This document shows positions 1-9,518 of a stretch of 64,000 nt of DNA, one piece after another. A model generated the notes under the pieces. That model saw nothing but the letters and a program-made list of their open reading frames with translations, was not told where the DNA came from and did no database searches. Within the stretch, counting starts at the first letter, position 1. Each line of letters begins with the position of its first letter. Source of the stretch: Terriglobus sp. TAA 43 (lineage in GTDB: Bacteria; Acidobacteriota; Terriglobia; Terriglobales; Acidobacteriaceae); the NCBI RefSeq assembly GCF_000800015.1, contig NZ_JUGR01000002.1:372001-436000 (forward strand), in the 5' to 3' direction. Both the position numbers and the translations under genes were made by a program.

Positions 1-1
1 C

Positions 2-1222
2 ATGAGCCCCTGGAAAGAGGTCGCTGAACGCTTAGGCATCCACCAGACACTGAAGACTCCAGTTCAGCCCCCCGAACTTGAAGAGTTTCTGACAGATATT
101 CAAGAGTTGCCGGAAGGATTCGCTCTGTCTCGAGACGAAACGCCATACAGTGCCAAGCCCACACACTTCCATATCGAAGACATTGCGAACAATCGGTACT
201 TCCTGACGGCGAGTCCGGCAATGTGGCGTATCTATGAAAACGTCTGTCTTCTGGCTGCGGTGAATGTACCCGTACTCATCCTGGGTGAAAGCGGCGTCGG
301 CAAAGACGTGATTGCCAATCTGCTGCATAAGCGTTCGCGGCGAGCAGCCCAGCCGTTTTGCTCAGTCAACTGCGCGGCGCTGCCGTCGGACTTGCTCGAA
401 AGTGAGCTGTTCGGCTATGAGGCTGGAGCGTTTACGGGTGCGGTAAAGGCCAAGCCCGGAAAGTTCGAACAGGCGGACAAGGGCACGATCCTGCTGGACG
501 AAATTGGTGAGATGAGCGCAGCGATGCAGGCAAAACTGTTGCATGTGCTGCAGGACGGTCGGTACTCCCGTCTTGGAGCCAGAAGCGTCTCCCAGGCCGA
601 TGTCCGCGTGATCGCAGCGACGAACGTCAACATTGAGAGCGCGATCGCAGACAAGCTCTTCCGGGAAGATCTGTACTACCGCATCAACGCTTTCACCATC
701 GAGGTCCCACCGCTCCGGGAGCGACTCGAAGAAATCCCCTACCTGGTGGAAGAGATGATCAAGCGGCAGTCGGCTGCTTTACACCAGGAGCCTGTCTATG
801 TCTCGCCTCACATGATGTCTGTGCTGCAGGAGTATCAATGGCCGGGCAATCTGCGCGAACTTGGAAACGCCGTGACCCGCATGCAGGTCTTGAAGGGGCA
901 TGAATCGTCCATCGCGGACATCGAAAGCAAGATACTCGGCCGAGTCTCCTGTGCCCCTGTACCTCCTGCCACCGCACCGCAACGGACAAGCAACGTAAAT
1001 GAGATGCGGTCGATTGTCCGGGACTTCAAGGATCAGACAGAGAGCCGCCTGATTCAACGGGCTCTCGAAGACGCACGGTGGAATCGTCGCCAGGCGGCAC
1101 TGGCCTTGCGCATCAGTTATCGCGCGCTTCTCTACAAAATTGACCAGTACCAACTGAAAAGCACACGCATTCCGCTGGGCCTTGGCGCTGCGCAGAATCG
1201 CGAAATGGCGGCACACGCATAA
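2..1222 (+). CDS. NtrC-family sigma-54-dependent response regulator, 5' partial
   Basis: Bacterial enhancer-binding protein that would open sigma-54 promoters by ATP hydrolysis. The AAA+ domain carries Walker A GESGVGKD (about residues 95-102), the sigma-54 contact motif GAFTGA (about 141-146) and Walker B GTILLDEIGEM. A Fis-type helix-turn-helix closes the protein (RWNRRQAALALRISYRALL). The first 30 residues (TLKTPVQPPELEEFL) look like the last strand and helix of a receiver domain, including its conserved lysine, so I infer that the gene starts before the window and that the ATG at position 2 is internal. Target genes are not visible. The family call is firm; the receiver domain is inferred. 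Confidence 0.9.
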   Translation: MSPWKEVAERLGIHQTLKTPVQPPELEEFLTDIQELPEGFALSRDETPYSAKPTHFHIEDIANNRYFLTASPAMWRIYENVCLLAAVNVPVLILGESGVGKDVIANLLHKRSRRAAQPFCSVNCAALPSDLLESELFGYEAGAFTGAVKAKPGKFEQADKGTILLDEIGEMSAAMQAKLLHVLQDGRYSRLGARSVSQADVRVIAATNVNIESAIADKLFREDLYYRINAFTIEVPPLRERLEEIPYLVEEMIKRQSAALHQEPVYVSPHMMSVLQEYQWPGNLRELGNAVTRMQVLKGHESSIADIESKILGRVSCAPVPPATAPQRTSNVNEMRSIVRDFKDQTESRLIQRALEDARWNRRQAALALRISYRALLYKIDQYQLKSTRIPLGLGAAQNREMAAHA

Positions 1223-1368
1223 GGCTTGCGTCATCTTTTCGATGCGCACGTAATTCTGCGCATACGACTCCTGTCCTGCATATCAAACGCAGATGCGTTC
1301 CTGTTTTGCGTCACGCTGAATCAAGATGTGCAACCCGATGCTATTCCCAATTGCCACAGGTAAGGTGC

Positions 1369-1605
1369 ATGCTGCTCAACATGTTTTCGACCGTTCACTA
1401 CGCCGCAGTCTGCGAGGAAGGCAAAGCACTCTATCTTGCTAGCCGCGCTTCAGCCGCTCTTCACAAGGCCAGCCTTTCACCAATTGGTGTAAGCCCGGAA
1501 TTTCTTGCTTACAACCACCATCTGCATGCTTGCCCTTCTTGTGCGCACCGCTACGCAGAGCAAAACCAGGTCAACAGCACAGCCACGCATCAACGAACTG
1601 CATAA
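1369..1605 (+). CDS. Small hypothetical protein with CPSC motif
   Basis: Possible 78-residue protein. I prefer the ATG at 1369 over an in-frame ATG at 1306 because TAAGG lies a few bases before it. The C-terminal part contains HACPSCAHRYAE, which could bind a metal, but no family is recognised. It lies between the sigma-54 regulator and a bidirectional hairpin, and is the only sensible frame there. It may be spurious. Confidence 0.35.
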   Translation: MLLNMFSTVHYAAVCEEGKALYLASRASAALHKASLSPIGVSPEFLAYNHHLHACPSCAHRYAEQNQVNSTATHQRTA

Positions 1606-1636
1606 GATTCAGAAGCTGACCCCGATTCCCTGTCGT

Positions 1637-1671
1637 AGCCAGTAAAGAGATTCTTCATCTCTCTACTGGCT
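1637..1671. terminator. Bidirectional hairpin between convergent genes
   Basis: A 14-bp stem with one mismatch (arms 1637-1650 and 1658-1671) and a 7-base loop sits between the plus-strand genes and the convergent large secreted protein. No strong T-run follows on either side, so efficiency is uncertain. Confidence 0.6.
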
Positions 1672-1687
1672 GACAGAGTTCCTCAGG

Positions 1688-4600
1688 CTACTGGACGGTA
1701 ACGGTTAACGGTACAGCTCTCGTCACGCTACCCGCCGTTGCAGTGATCAACACGGTCTTTGTTCCCGTATCTTTCAGCGTGGGCGAACCAGGAGTCGAAT
1801 TACCACCGCATCCCGTCAGGCTACCCGCGGCAACCATCATCAGAAGCAGCGAGCACAACAGCCGTCCTCGGGTTGCTGTTTTGCGCTGCGTCGCCACAAG
1901 CAAGAGCGGCACTGACATCAACACAATCGCCCATCCTTTCACCGAGCTAAATCCGGAAGTGGTCGTGAGAACGCTTCCCGAGATAGTGAACGTTGTGCTT
2001 GCCGTCCCGCCGTCAGTGACCGTGTTGCTCGCAGGCGAGAAGCTGCACGTCATACCTGCAGGCAACCCTGAGCAGGCATAGTTCACAGTTCCTGCCATAC
2101 CGGACAATGACAGCAGCTTCAGGGTGACCGCTGAAGAGGTTGTGCCGTAGGTCACATTCAGCGAGGACTGCGACAGCCCAAGGATCATGTCCGGTGTGTT
2201 GGCATAAACCATCAGCGAGCTTGCCGCTGAATTGGAAGGCTGACTACCGTCGCTCGGAAGGTAATAGGCCGAAATGCCATGGGTGCCCAGCGACAAACCT
2301 TTCGCTGTATAGCTGGCATTACCGGTTCCATCCAACGCAACGTTTGCCACAGTCTTGTCGTTGTCGCGAAACTCCACAAAGCCAGCCGGGACTCCAGTGC
2401 CAATCGTCTTTGTGATCTTCGCGCTGTAGGTTACGTCTATGCCCAGCACGGAGCTTCCCGGAACCGTGAGTGTCGTCACCGTATCCTGCGACGTCGGTGC
2501 CGTTGCGCTCACGCCATTGAACTGCGAGACAGAGCAAACGTTTGCGGTATGAATACCGATGGCATTCGTATCGGGGGAAAAGTTCTTATTGATCGGATTA
2601 TCGCTGTCCCACTCGAACGCTAGATCAAACTCGGAGTTTCCACCGTCGGTGATGCGGACGTTCATCGGACCGCCTCCGGCCACAAACTCGTCGCGTACAA
2701 AGTTCACAGAGTTTGAACTGTTGCCGAAGAGGATGTTCGACATATTCGCGTCCATTGCTGTTGCTCGTGCACCACTACCCCCCTGACTGGTGAACGGAAG
2801 CGAAAGAACATACCAATCGTAGAAAGGCGCGTTGTAGACGTATTTGAAGGGGAAGTCCGGGTTGTTGTTCGCTGTCTTCCAGGACTCCCAGTAGGACGTG
2901 CCACCATAGGTGGGATACCACACGGCCACCCACGGTGTTGTTGTGTTGTCGTAGAACGCCTTGCAAGAATTCGTATCGCCGTTTGCGGTGTATCCCATAT
3001 CAGCAGTCGATGTCTGGCCATACATGCCCCACTTCTGCGCCTGATAAATCTGCGGAATAAGCGAGACATACAGGCTCTTCTGTGAAGCCTTTGTGATCAT
3101 CTGAATCACTTGGTTCTGTGTCGCCTGCGTGGGTGCAAAGAGCGGAGACTGAGTGATGCTTTGACCGCCCAATGCGTTCAGCTTGCCCCAGTCGCCGGTA
3201 ATGGAATCCAGCGTGGAATCAAATCCCGCCAGGAACTGGCCCTGCAGATCCGCCCCCGCGATATTGCCGATCGTTGTATCCAAACGATAGTCCAGCCGAG
3301 GGATTTCCTTTTGTGCGGAGGTATCGCCGCTGCTGAGTCCGCCGCCAGTGCTACCGGCTGCAGAGAATAGATCACTCACGAAACCAATTGCCTTGTTTGC
3401 TAAGGCAATGTCGTCCGGGTTCACAACCCCATCGGTCGCGAATGAAACATAAGGACTCACATCTGAGGCGACCATGTGCATGATGTGCCACGGGCTCAGC
3501 GTCGCCGGTGTGGTGGTCTGCGCTTGAATCTGGCTTGCTTCCAGATTTGCCTGAATATCGCTGGACGCCTGAATCAGGCTCAGCGCAGCGTTCGCATTGC
3601 CTGCGGCGACAAGGTCCTTCAGATTGGTGGAACCAGTCACGAAGTAAGTCAGTACGTTCGTCAGGTCAACAATCTCGTTGTGAAGCTGATACTTCACCGA
3701 ATTGAATTCCTGCTGTGTGAAGCTCAGCGTGGTTCCATCCGGAGAGGTCCACGATGCACCTGGGTATACAGCATTCGTTGGGTCGTAAGTGTGATAGTCC
3801 AAAAGGGTGTTCAACGATCCCGTGAAGAAGTAGTGAATGTCATACGCATAGGTTCCAGTTACACCCGGCTGAGGAGCGCCGCTGCTGTTCAACTGCCCTG
3901 CCACGTACCACTGATTCAGCAGGTAATAGCTCAGGTACTGGTATGCCTGCGTCTGACCTGTCAGGGTGTTTCCTGTCGCAAGCGCAGTAACAAACTCAGG
4001 CCATTCCTGCGGCTGTTGCGAGTTGATCAAACCCAACTGCAGATCCGCTGTATCAGTAGTGGCCTGCTGCTGTTCCGTATGTGCCGGTTCATACAAACCA
4101 TAGCTATCGCGCGCAAGCGTGCCGTGTACATAGCCACTGTGTCCCTGTTGTGTGAAGTAGGAAGAGGACAGCACATCATGTCCAGAGATCGGATTGCCAA
4201 AGGCAGGGCTGGCGACAAACGTATAAGTCGAATTGGTCGCGCCGGTATAGAGGATGGACTTATCCGGAATGCCCAGTGATCCCAACGCATTCGCTAGTTC
4301 AATCGTGTTGTTTGGTGTGTTGTTATCGCTCGCCATGGTCGTCGCATCGCCCCAGCCAGCGGTTCCTACAGTTGTCAGAAACACGACTTGATCGCTCCGC
4401 ACAGACTGAAGTGTTTGCGCCATGGCGTTAATCATGGTGGCGTTTCCGCCATTCGCACCGAGTGGATAGAAAATACCGCAGTTCGCGAAGGTAACGTTTT
4501 GTCCACTGCCGCTGCCCGAACACGCGGTGGAAGTCGACAAGCTCCCACGATCCATAACCAGGACCCAAAAGCCATTGGTGCCTGTGGGCGGAGTATAGAC

Positions 4601-5731
4601 AGCAGTCTGTCCCGGCAGGCTGGGCGCATTGATGATCTTGATCTGCGCGCTCTGCTGCGCTGTTCCCGGCTGGACCGTGTATTCCACGTTGTTCGACGAC
4701 TGGAAGTTGTAGTTTCCATTCGCGTCCTGCATCAACATGCCAGTGGCAAACGTATTCGGTATTGGACTGCCATTGGTCTTGTAGTACTCGAAAGCCGATC
4801 CAGGCTTACCATTCAGCACGCCGATGGCTAGATATCCCTGGGGCACATCATTGGAAGTCCCGAGCGGACCACCTGTACAGGTGCTACCCGAGTTGGAGGG
4901 AGCGCAGTTGTAAGCGCGTCCGCCAATTGCGCTGGTGTTGAGTTGGGCCATACCGTTCGCCGCATCCGTGTTCTGACCGTAGTTCGTACCCACAATCACC
5001 AGGTCGTTTGCAACCGGAGTCTGGCTTGCCAGATTCTCGAGTGCCGAAGACAGTGAAACGCCATCGTTGTAGCACTGCGACGAGCCTGACTGCGTAAGCG
5101 TCCGGCGATCCACCAGAATGACGCTGTACATGCTCGAACTAGCGCAGCTTCCCGAAGCCAGAACGGAGCTGGACTTGGTACCAAGCTGGAACCAGTTCTG
5201 GCTGGCCCCAGGACCACCCGATACGAGTGTATAGAACGTAATCGAAGGCGGAAGGAAGCTGCTATAGGTAGGCAGGCTCGATGCCGTGACATCAGCACTG
5301 ACAGCCAACGCGTGCAACCCTTGCGACGTGGCTGACGCTGCACCACTAACAAAATGCGTACGTGTACTGGAAGCAGTTCCGTCCTGATTCTTTGCGGTAG
5401 CAAAGAGCGTGTTATTTCCGTCGATAACACCATCGTCCGAACCAAGCTGCGCGGTCAGGCACAACTTACCGGAACAAGGAGTCGCAGAAAATTTCGCACT
5501 AACATCCTTGCCGTTGAGTTTTACCTTTACTGTTTCTGTGCGTGTCCCCTGTGGAAACTGGATAGTCGCCGATTGCAGATTGGAGCCCGGAGTTGCGGAC
5601 GGAAACGAAACCGTCGCACGGTTCCGGACATTGGCGGTTGGCGTAACGCCAGCGACCTGTGCAGTCTGAGCAAATACTCCGACTGACGACACAAGCGCGG
5701 CTAGCGTACATAACTTTCTCAAAGATTTCAT
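1688..5731 (-). CDS. Large secreted Ig-like repeat protein (1347 aa)
   Basis: Exported protein of unknown function. Translation most likely starts at the ATG at 5731, preceded by GAGG and followed by a classical signal peptide (MKSLRKLCTLAALVSSVGVFAQ); the frame stays open to 5809. The body is rich in Ser, Thr, Asn and Gly with few charges, as in surface proteins. Ig-like segments are recognisable near the end (GLPAGMTCSFSPASNTVT). The last 110 residues hold two hydrophobic stretches around an RKTATRGR basic patch, then LTGCGG and a final beta-rich strand segment ending PLTVTVQ. It is monocistronic and convergent with the genes before it. Adhesion or polymer binding is possible but unsupported. 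Confidence 0.8.
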   Translation of the reverse strand: MKSLRKLCTLAALVSSVGVFAQTAQVAGVTPTANVRNRATVSFPSATPGSNLQSATIQFPQGTRTETVKVKLNGKDVSAKFSATPCSGKLCLTAQLGSDDGVIDGNNTLFATAKNQDGTASSTRTHFVSGAASATSQGLHALAVSADVTASSLPTYSSFLPPSITFYTLVSGGPGASQNWFQLGTKSSSVLASGSCASSSMYSVILVDRRTLTQSGSSQCYNDGVSLSSALENLASQTPVANDLVIVGTNYGQNTDAANGMAQLNTSAIGGRAYNCAPSNSGSTCTGGPLGTSNDVPQGYLAIGVLNGKPGSAFEYYKTNGSPIPNTFATGMLMQDANGNYNFQSSNNVEYTVQPGTAQQSAQIKIINAPSLPGQTAVYTPPTGTNGFWVLVMDRGSLSTSTACSGSGSGQNVTFANCGIFYPLGANGGNATMINAMAQTLQSVRSDQVVFLTTVGTAGWGDATTMASDNNTPNNTIELANALGSLGIPDKSILYTGATNSTYTFVASPAFGNPISGHDVLSSSYFTQQGHSGYVHGTLARDSYGLYEPAHTEQQQATTDTADLQLGLINSQQPQEWPEFVTALATGNTLTGQTQAYQYLSYYLLNQWYVAGQLNSSGAPQPGVTGTYAYDIHYFFTGSLNTLLDYHTYDPTNAVYPGASWTSPDGTTLSFTQQEFNSVKYQLHNEIVDLTNVLTYFVTGSTNLKDLVAAGNANAALSLIQASSDIQANLEASQIQAQTTTPATLSPWHIMHMVASDVSPYVSFATDGVVNPDDIALANKAIGFVSDLFSAAGSTGGGLSSGDTSAQKEIPRLDYRLDTTIGNIAGADLQGQFLAGFDSTLDSITGDWGKLNALGGQSITQSPLFAPTQATQNQVIQMITKASQKSLYVSLIPQIYQAQKWGMYGQTSTADMGYTANGDTNSCKAFYDNTTTPWVAVWYPTYGGTSYWESWKTANNNPDFPFKYVYNAPFYDWYVLSLPFTSQGGSGARATAMDANMSNILFGNSSNSVNFVRDEFVAGGGPMNVRITDGGNSEFDLAFEWDSDNPINKNFSPDTNAIGIHTANVCSVSQFNGVSATAPTSQDTVTTLTVPGSSVLGIDVTYSAKITKTIGTGVPAGFVEFRDNDKTVANVALDGTGNASYTAKGLSLGTHGISAYYLPSDGSQPSNSAASSLMVYANTPDMILGLSQSSLNVTYGTTSSAVTLKLLSLSGMAGTVNYACSGLPAGMTCSFSPASNTVTDGGTASTTFTISGSVLTTTSGFSSVKGWAIVLMSVPLLLVATQRKTATRGRLLCSLLLMMVAAGSLTGCGGNSTPGSPTLKDTGTKTVLITATAGSVTRAVPLTVTVQ

Positions 5732-6050
5732 AGGTGCAACCTCACTTTTGCGTCGCGTGTATTTGCTAACTAAACGTCGCTTCGCAAGCCTATGAAGAAA
5801 GAAAGTCAAAACCTATAGTGGTCACCACACAGCAACCGATGGTGGCACTACATGCATTGACTATGTGGTTCTGCACGACTATGAATGGGTTCGAAAAAGC
5901 GCATCAACGCGACGAAGCCCGAATACTACTAGGCGAACACACGGCGAATATGGAAGAATACCCTCAGGGCTTCCACCAGGACGCACACAGCTGGCAAAGC
6001 ATTGAGATACCGCATCTTTACCATTGGCGACGGCACACACAGGCATTGTC
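5732..6050. other. Intergenic region between divergent genes
   Basis: About 320 bases between the large secreted protein (minus) and dinB (plus). It must hold both promoters. A 78-codon frame on the plus strand (5818-6054) has no clear ribosome binding site and no protein-like pattern. I see no convincing regulatory motif. Confidence 0.4.
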
Positions 6051-7154
6051 ATGATTGACGAACAGATCACCTTGCTCGGACACCGCAAGATCGTTCATGT
6101 GGACATGGACGCGTTCTATGCATCCGTCGAGCAGCGTGATGATCCGAATCTGCGTGGCCGTCCCGTTGTGGTTGCATGGAAGGGAAAACGTTCCGTCGTT
6201 TGCGCTGCGTCGTATGAAGCTAGAAAGTTCGGCGTTCGATCCGCAATGCCCGCAGTAAGTGCCGAACGGCTATGCCCCCATGCAATCTTTATCCCACCTG
6301 ACTTCACGCGATACAAAGCGGCATCTCAAGGTGTTCGAGAAATCTTCACGCGACACACAGACCACATTGAGCCACTCTCGCTCGACGAAGCCTATCTTGA
6401 CGTAACGCAGAACAAGCAAGGACTGCCAACAGCAACGCTGGTGGCAAAGAAGATTCGTCAGGAGATATGGGACGAACTGCACCTGACTGCTTCAGCCGGC
6501 ATCGCACCCAACAAGTTTCTGGCAAAGATCGCATCCGACTGGCGAAAGCCGAACGGCCAGTTCGTCATTCAACCACACGAAGCACAATCGTTCCTGCTCA
6601 CGTTGCCTGTAGGCCGCATCCCCGGTGTTGGAAAGGTCACCGAGGCCCGTATGGCTGAGGTCGGCATTAAGCTCGTGGGCGACATCCACGCCATGGATAT
6701 CGCGACACTGGAACAAGCCTTCGGCAGCTATGCGCAACGCCTTTATGAACTTGCACGAGGCATTGATCACAACCTTGTCGTCTCGAATCGCGTGCGCAAA
6801 CAAATCTCCGCAGAAGATACCTTCCCCGATGACATCCCTCTCGAAGCCTGCAAGGTTCATATCCAACGTCTTGCCGAAAAGATATGGAAGGTGTCGAATG
6901 CCAACGCCCGCGGCGCGAAGACGGTAGTACTGAAACTGAAAACGAAAGAGTTTCAATCGCTCACACGAAGCCTCACGTCCCGCGAACGAATCACAAGTTG
7001 CGAAGCGCTAACAGACACCGCACTCTCACTTTGTGCAAGAGTTGAATTGCCGGAGAAGCAACTTTATCGGCTGGTCGGTGTGGGTCTTAGCAATTTCGAA
7101 CGTGAGGACACGGCAGACGAAAACACCGAAGATTCTTTTCCTCTACTCGCGTAG
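6051..7154 (+). CDS. dinB: DNA polymerase IV (Y-family)
   Basis: Error-prone translesion polymerase acting on damaged DNA. The palm domain begins IVHVDMDAFYASVEQRD, giving the first catalytic aspartates, and continues with SLDEAYLDVT for the other acidic residues. The helix-hairpin-helix segment (IPGVGKVTEARMAEVGI) and the C-terminal little-finger domain are present. Length (367 aa) is normal. The ATG at 6051 places about 13 residues before the first catalytic strand, as is usual; a TTG at 6024 would also be in frame. The 3' end overlaps the convergent Nudix gene by 12 bases. No beta-clamp motif was clearly identified at the C-terminus. Confidence 0.93.
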   Translation: MIDEQITLLGHRKIVHVDMDAFYASVEQRDDPNLRGRPVVVAWKGKRSVVCAASYEARKFGVRSAMPAVSAERLCPHAIFIPPDFTRYKAASQGVREIFTRHTDHIEPLSLDEAYLDVTQNKQGLPTATLVAKKIRQEIWDELHLTASAGIAPNKFLAKIASDWRKPNGQFVIQPHEAQSFLLTLPVGRIPGVGKVTEARMAEVGIKLVGDIHAMDIATLEQAFGSYAQRLYELARGIDHNLVVSNRVRKQISAEDTFPDDIPLEACKVHIQRLAEKIWKVSNANARGAKTVVLKLKTKEFQSLTRSLTSRERITSCEALTDTALSLCARVELPEKQLYRLVGVGLSNFEREDTADENTEDSFPLLA

Positions 7155-7613
7155 CTTCTCCTCTAGGCGCGATAGAAATGCATGCTGTTCCGCACGGAGA
7201 TACGTTCTGGCAGCAGATGGTGTGAACCATTCACCACGATCCACCTCCGGGATTCTCACAAGACGCTTCGAACGCGGAGGCCACTCGATCTCGCACGTGT
7301 TGCTTCTCAGCTCTGCAGGATCGCAATCCCCTTCAAAGGCCCACGAAAACACAACCTTTCCGGACTTCTGGGTAACCGAACCAAGTTCAAAGAAAGTACC
7401 CTGCGCAGTGAAGCCTGTCTCTTCCACAAACTCTCGTTGGGCAGTTGCGAGTGGCTCCTCACCATTTTCAATCTCGCCCTTGGGCACAGTCCATGCGCCA
7501 GCATCCTTCTTGGCCCAGAACGGACCGCCGGGATGAACAAGGAAGACCTCGAAACCACCCGCCTTCGTGCGATACATAAGGAGGCCTGCGCTTTGCTTGC
7601 CGCGTTTCGTCAT
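7143..7613 (-). CDS. Nudix hydrolase
   Basis: Predicted to hydrolyse a nucleoside diphosphate linked to another moiety; the substrate is not evident. The Nudix box is complete: GEIENGEEPLATAQ followed by REFVEETGF (G-x5-E-x7-REUxEExGU), binding the catalytic metals. The ATG at 7613 is preceded by GAGGCAGG; a longer frame reaches 7691 but adds a charged tail that homologues would not have. The start region MTKRGKQSAGLLMYR enters the first beta strand directly. It is convergent and overlapping with dinB. Confidence 0.88.
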   Translation of the reverse strand: MTKRGKQSAGLLMYRTKAGGFEVFLVHPGGPFWAKKDAGAWTVPKGEIENGEEPLATAQREFVEETGFTAQGTFFELGSVTQKSGKVVFSWAFEGDCDPAELRSNTCEIEWPPRSKRLVRIPEVDRGEWFTPSAARTYLRAEQHAFLSRLEEKLRE

Positions 7614-7862
7614 TGCTTGTAAACCTGCCTCTTCCTTCCCGCGTAGCGTTGACACATCTCTATCTTCCCCTGACAGAAGCGCAGAGACCATGCCACACGC
7701 GAACTCGCGTCAAAGAAAGTCTCGCCGAAAGGCCCAGCATCCGGCTGCGATGTGAGATCTGATATCACATTCGTAAGCTGACTACATCCTCTTTTGTGTC
7801 ATTCGTTTCCTTGGGAAGGCAGTGCTAACCTGTTCGTCTCATCGAGAGGCGGAAGACATCGA

Positions 7863-9365
7863 GTGAGCACGAAGAACGAAACGCAGGAATATCTTTCGCG
7901 ATCACATGGACTGGCCTTCGCTCTTGGCTTTCTTGTGATCCACGGGGTTTCCCTGGCCCTGTTCCCCGCGCAACGCACGGTCATCTCTCATGTCTTCTCT
8001 ATCGTCGTTGTCGCAATTGCACTCATCTTCTGCATTGCACGCACACGCAGCGCGACGCCAGACACTCGACTCTACTGGCAACTCTTCAGCGCTGCCATCT
8101 TTCTGTGGGAATGCGGTTCCGCGCGCGCAGCGTGGGAAGAAGTCGTTCTGCATTCCGATATTTCACAAGCATCGTATGCGGATCTCCCATACTTTCTGTA
8201 TGGAGTTCCCATCGTCCTTGCCATCTCGATACCGGAGCGAAAGGAACGCGTACCACTCTTCGTCTGGCTCGACACAGTTCAGATCTCAGTAGCGGCAACC
8301 CTTACTTACCTTCTTATCTTCACTACATTCCCTTTTTGGGGTAAGCCAGTACATCCCATCTCGGACTCTGTTCTTGCATTCGCCTACGCAACAGAAAATG
8401 TAGTGCTGGCATTGGCGGCAGCACTGCGCCTTATCTCCATCTCGAAAGAAGACATGCGTGGCTTCTTCCGCACGCTGAACATCTTCCTTTGGACATACGG
8501 CTTTTTCGCCATCCTCTATAACCAGCTCGACCTGATCCTACAAGGCGTTATGGATTACGTTGCTCTCCTCAGCGACGTACCGTTTCTCGTTCTTATTCTT
8601 GTCCTCACGGTCCAACAGCCAGCAGCAAAAGAGCGCGCTTCGGATGACCAACAACCTTTAGGACAGTTCATTCGCCATGCCAGCCCCGTGTTCTTCACGC
8701 TCATCCTCATAGCACTTGGCCTGGCAGTCATCCGCACGCATTTCTACATCGGCTCTGGCGCCATCGTTCTTGCGGCACTCATCTATGGCACCCGCGTCAC
8801 TGTCTTGCAGCTACGCTATATGCATTCCCAACGAAACCTTCAGGAAGCTCGAGATCAGCTCGAAACGCTCTCACTCACTGACGCACTTACAGGTCTTGCC
8901 AACCGACGCAGCCTCGACCTTTCACTCGATCACGAGTGGCGCAAAAATAATGAAGCTCACACTTCGTTCAGTCTGCTCATGATCGACATCGATCACTTCA
9001 AGTTGCTGAACGATCACTACGGCCACGCCCACGGAGACGAATGCCTGCGTCTCATCTCTGCCTCGCTTCAAAGATCGTTGCGGCAAGCTACCGATATTGC
9101 CGCGCGTCTCGGCGGTGAAGAGTTCACAGTCCTTCTGCCCGAAACCAATGCTGAAAGCGCATGGCAAACAGCGGAACGGATCCGCACCAATGTCGAAGCG
9201 TTGAAACTCCCTCACACTCAGACCGAACTCGGTTACATCACCATCAGCATAGGCGTAGCCACACATGAAGGTCAGCACATCGGCGCTCCCTCTGATCTGC
9301 TGCGCGCCGCAGACAACGCCCTCTATCGCGCAAAGCATGCGGGCCGAAACCGCACCGAACAATGA
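7863..9365 (+). CDS. Membrane-bound diguanylate cyclase (GGDEF)
   Basis: Makes cyclic di-GMP from two GTP. The first 330 residues form seven to eight hydrophobic helices that probably sense a membrane or small-molecule signal. A short coiled linker (QRNLQEARDQLETL) precedes a GGDEF domain with DALTGLANRR, the metal-binding DIDHFK and the active-site signature GGEEF. No RxxD inhibitory site is obvious five residues upstream. Start: the GTG at 7863 has GAGAGG about 12 bases upstream; an in-frame ATG at 7794 adds 23 unconvincing residues. It stands alone between the Nudix gene and pckG. Confidence 0.9.
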   Translation: MSTKNETQEYLSRSHGLAFALGFLVIHGVSLALFPAQRTVISHVFSIVVVAIALIFCIARTRSATPDTRLYWQLFSAAIFLWECGSARAAWEEVVLHSDISQASYADLPYFLYGVPIVLAISIPERKERVPLFVWLDTVQISVAATLTYLLIFTTFPFWGKPVHPISDSVLAFAYATENVVLALAAALRLISISKEDMRGFFRTLNIFLWTYGFFAILYNQLDLILQGVMDYVALLSDVPFLVLILVLTVQQPAAKERASDDQQPLGQFIRHASPVFFTLILIALGLAVIRTHFYIGSGAIVLAALIYGTRVTVLQLRYMHSQRNLQEARDQLETLSLTDALTGLANRRSLDLSLDHEWRKNNEAHTSFSLLMIDIDHFKLLNDHYGHAHGDECLRLISASLQRSLRQATDIAARLGGEEFTVLLPETNAESAWQTAERIRTNVEALKLPHTQTELGYITISIGVATHEGQHIGAPSDLLRAADNALYRAKHAGRNRTEQ

Positions 9366-9518
9366 GGCTGCTTAAGAAACCGTTTCGAATCCTAATCAAG
9401 ATTGATTTCGCACGCGCGTGCGATTAACGCGCATCGATACTTTGCCTGTCGTCCTGTAAGGAGGACAATGATGACCGGCGCGTCAAACGTCTATCGCAGA
9501 CGCTCCGGAGGCCCTTGG

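Noticed and set aside
5818-6054. 78-codon plus-strand frame before dinB
   Set aside because: No ribosome binding site and no protein-like pattern; it overlaps the dinB start.
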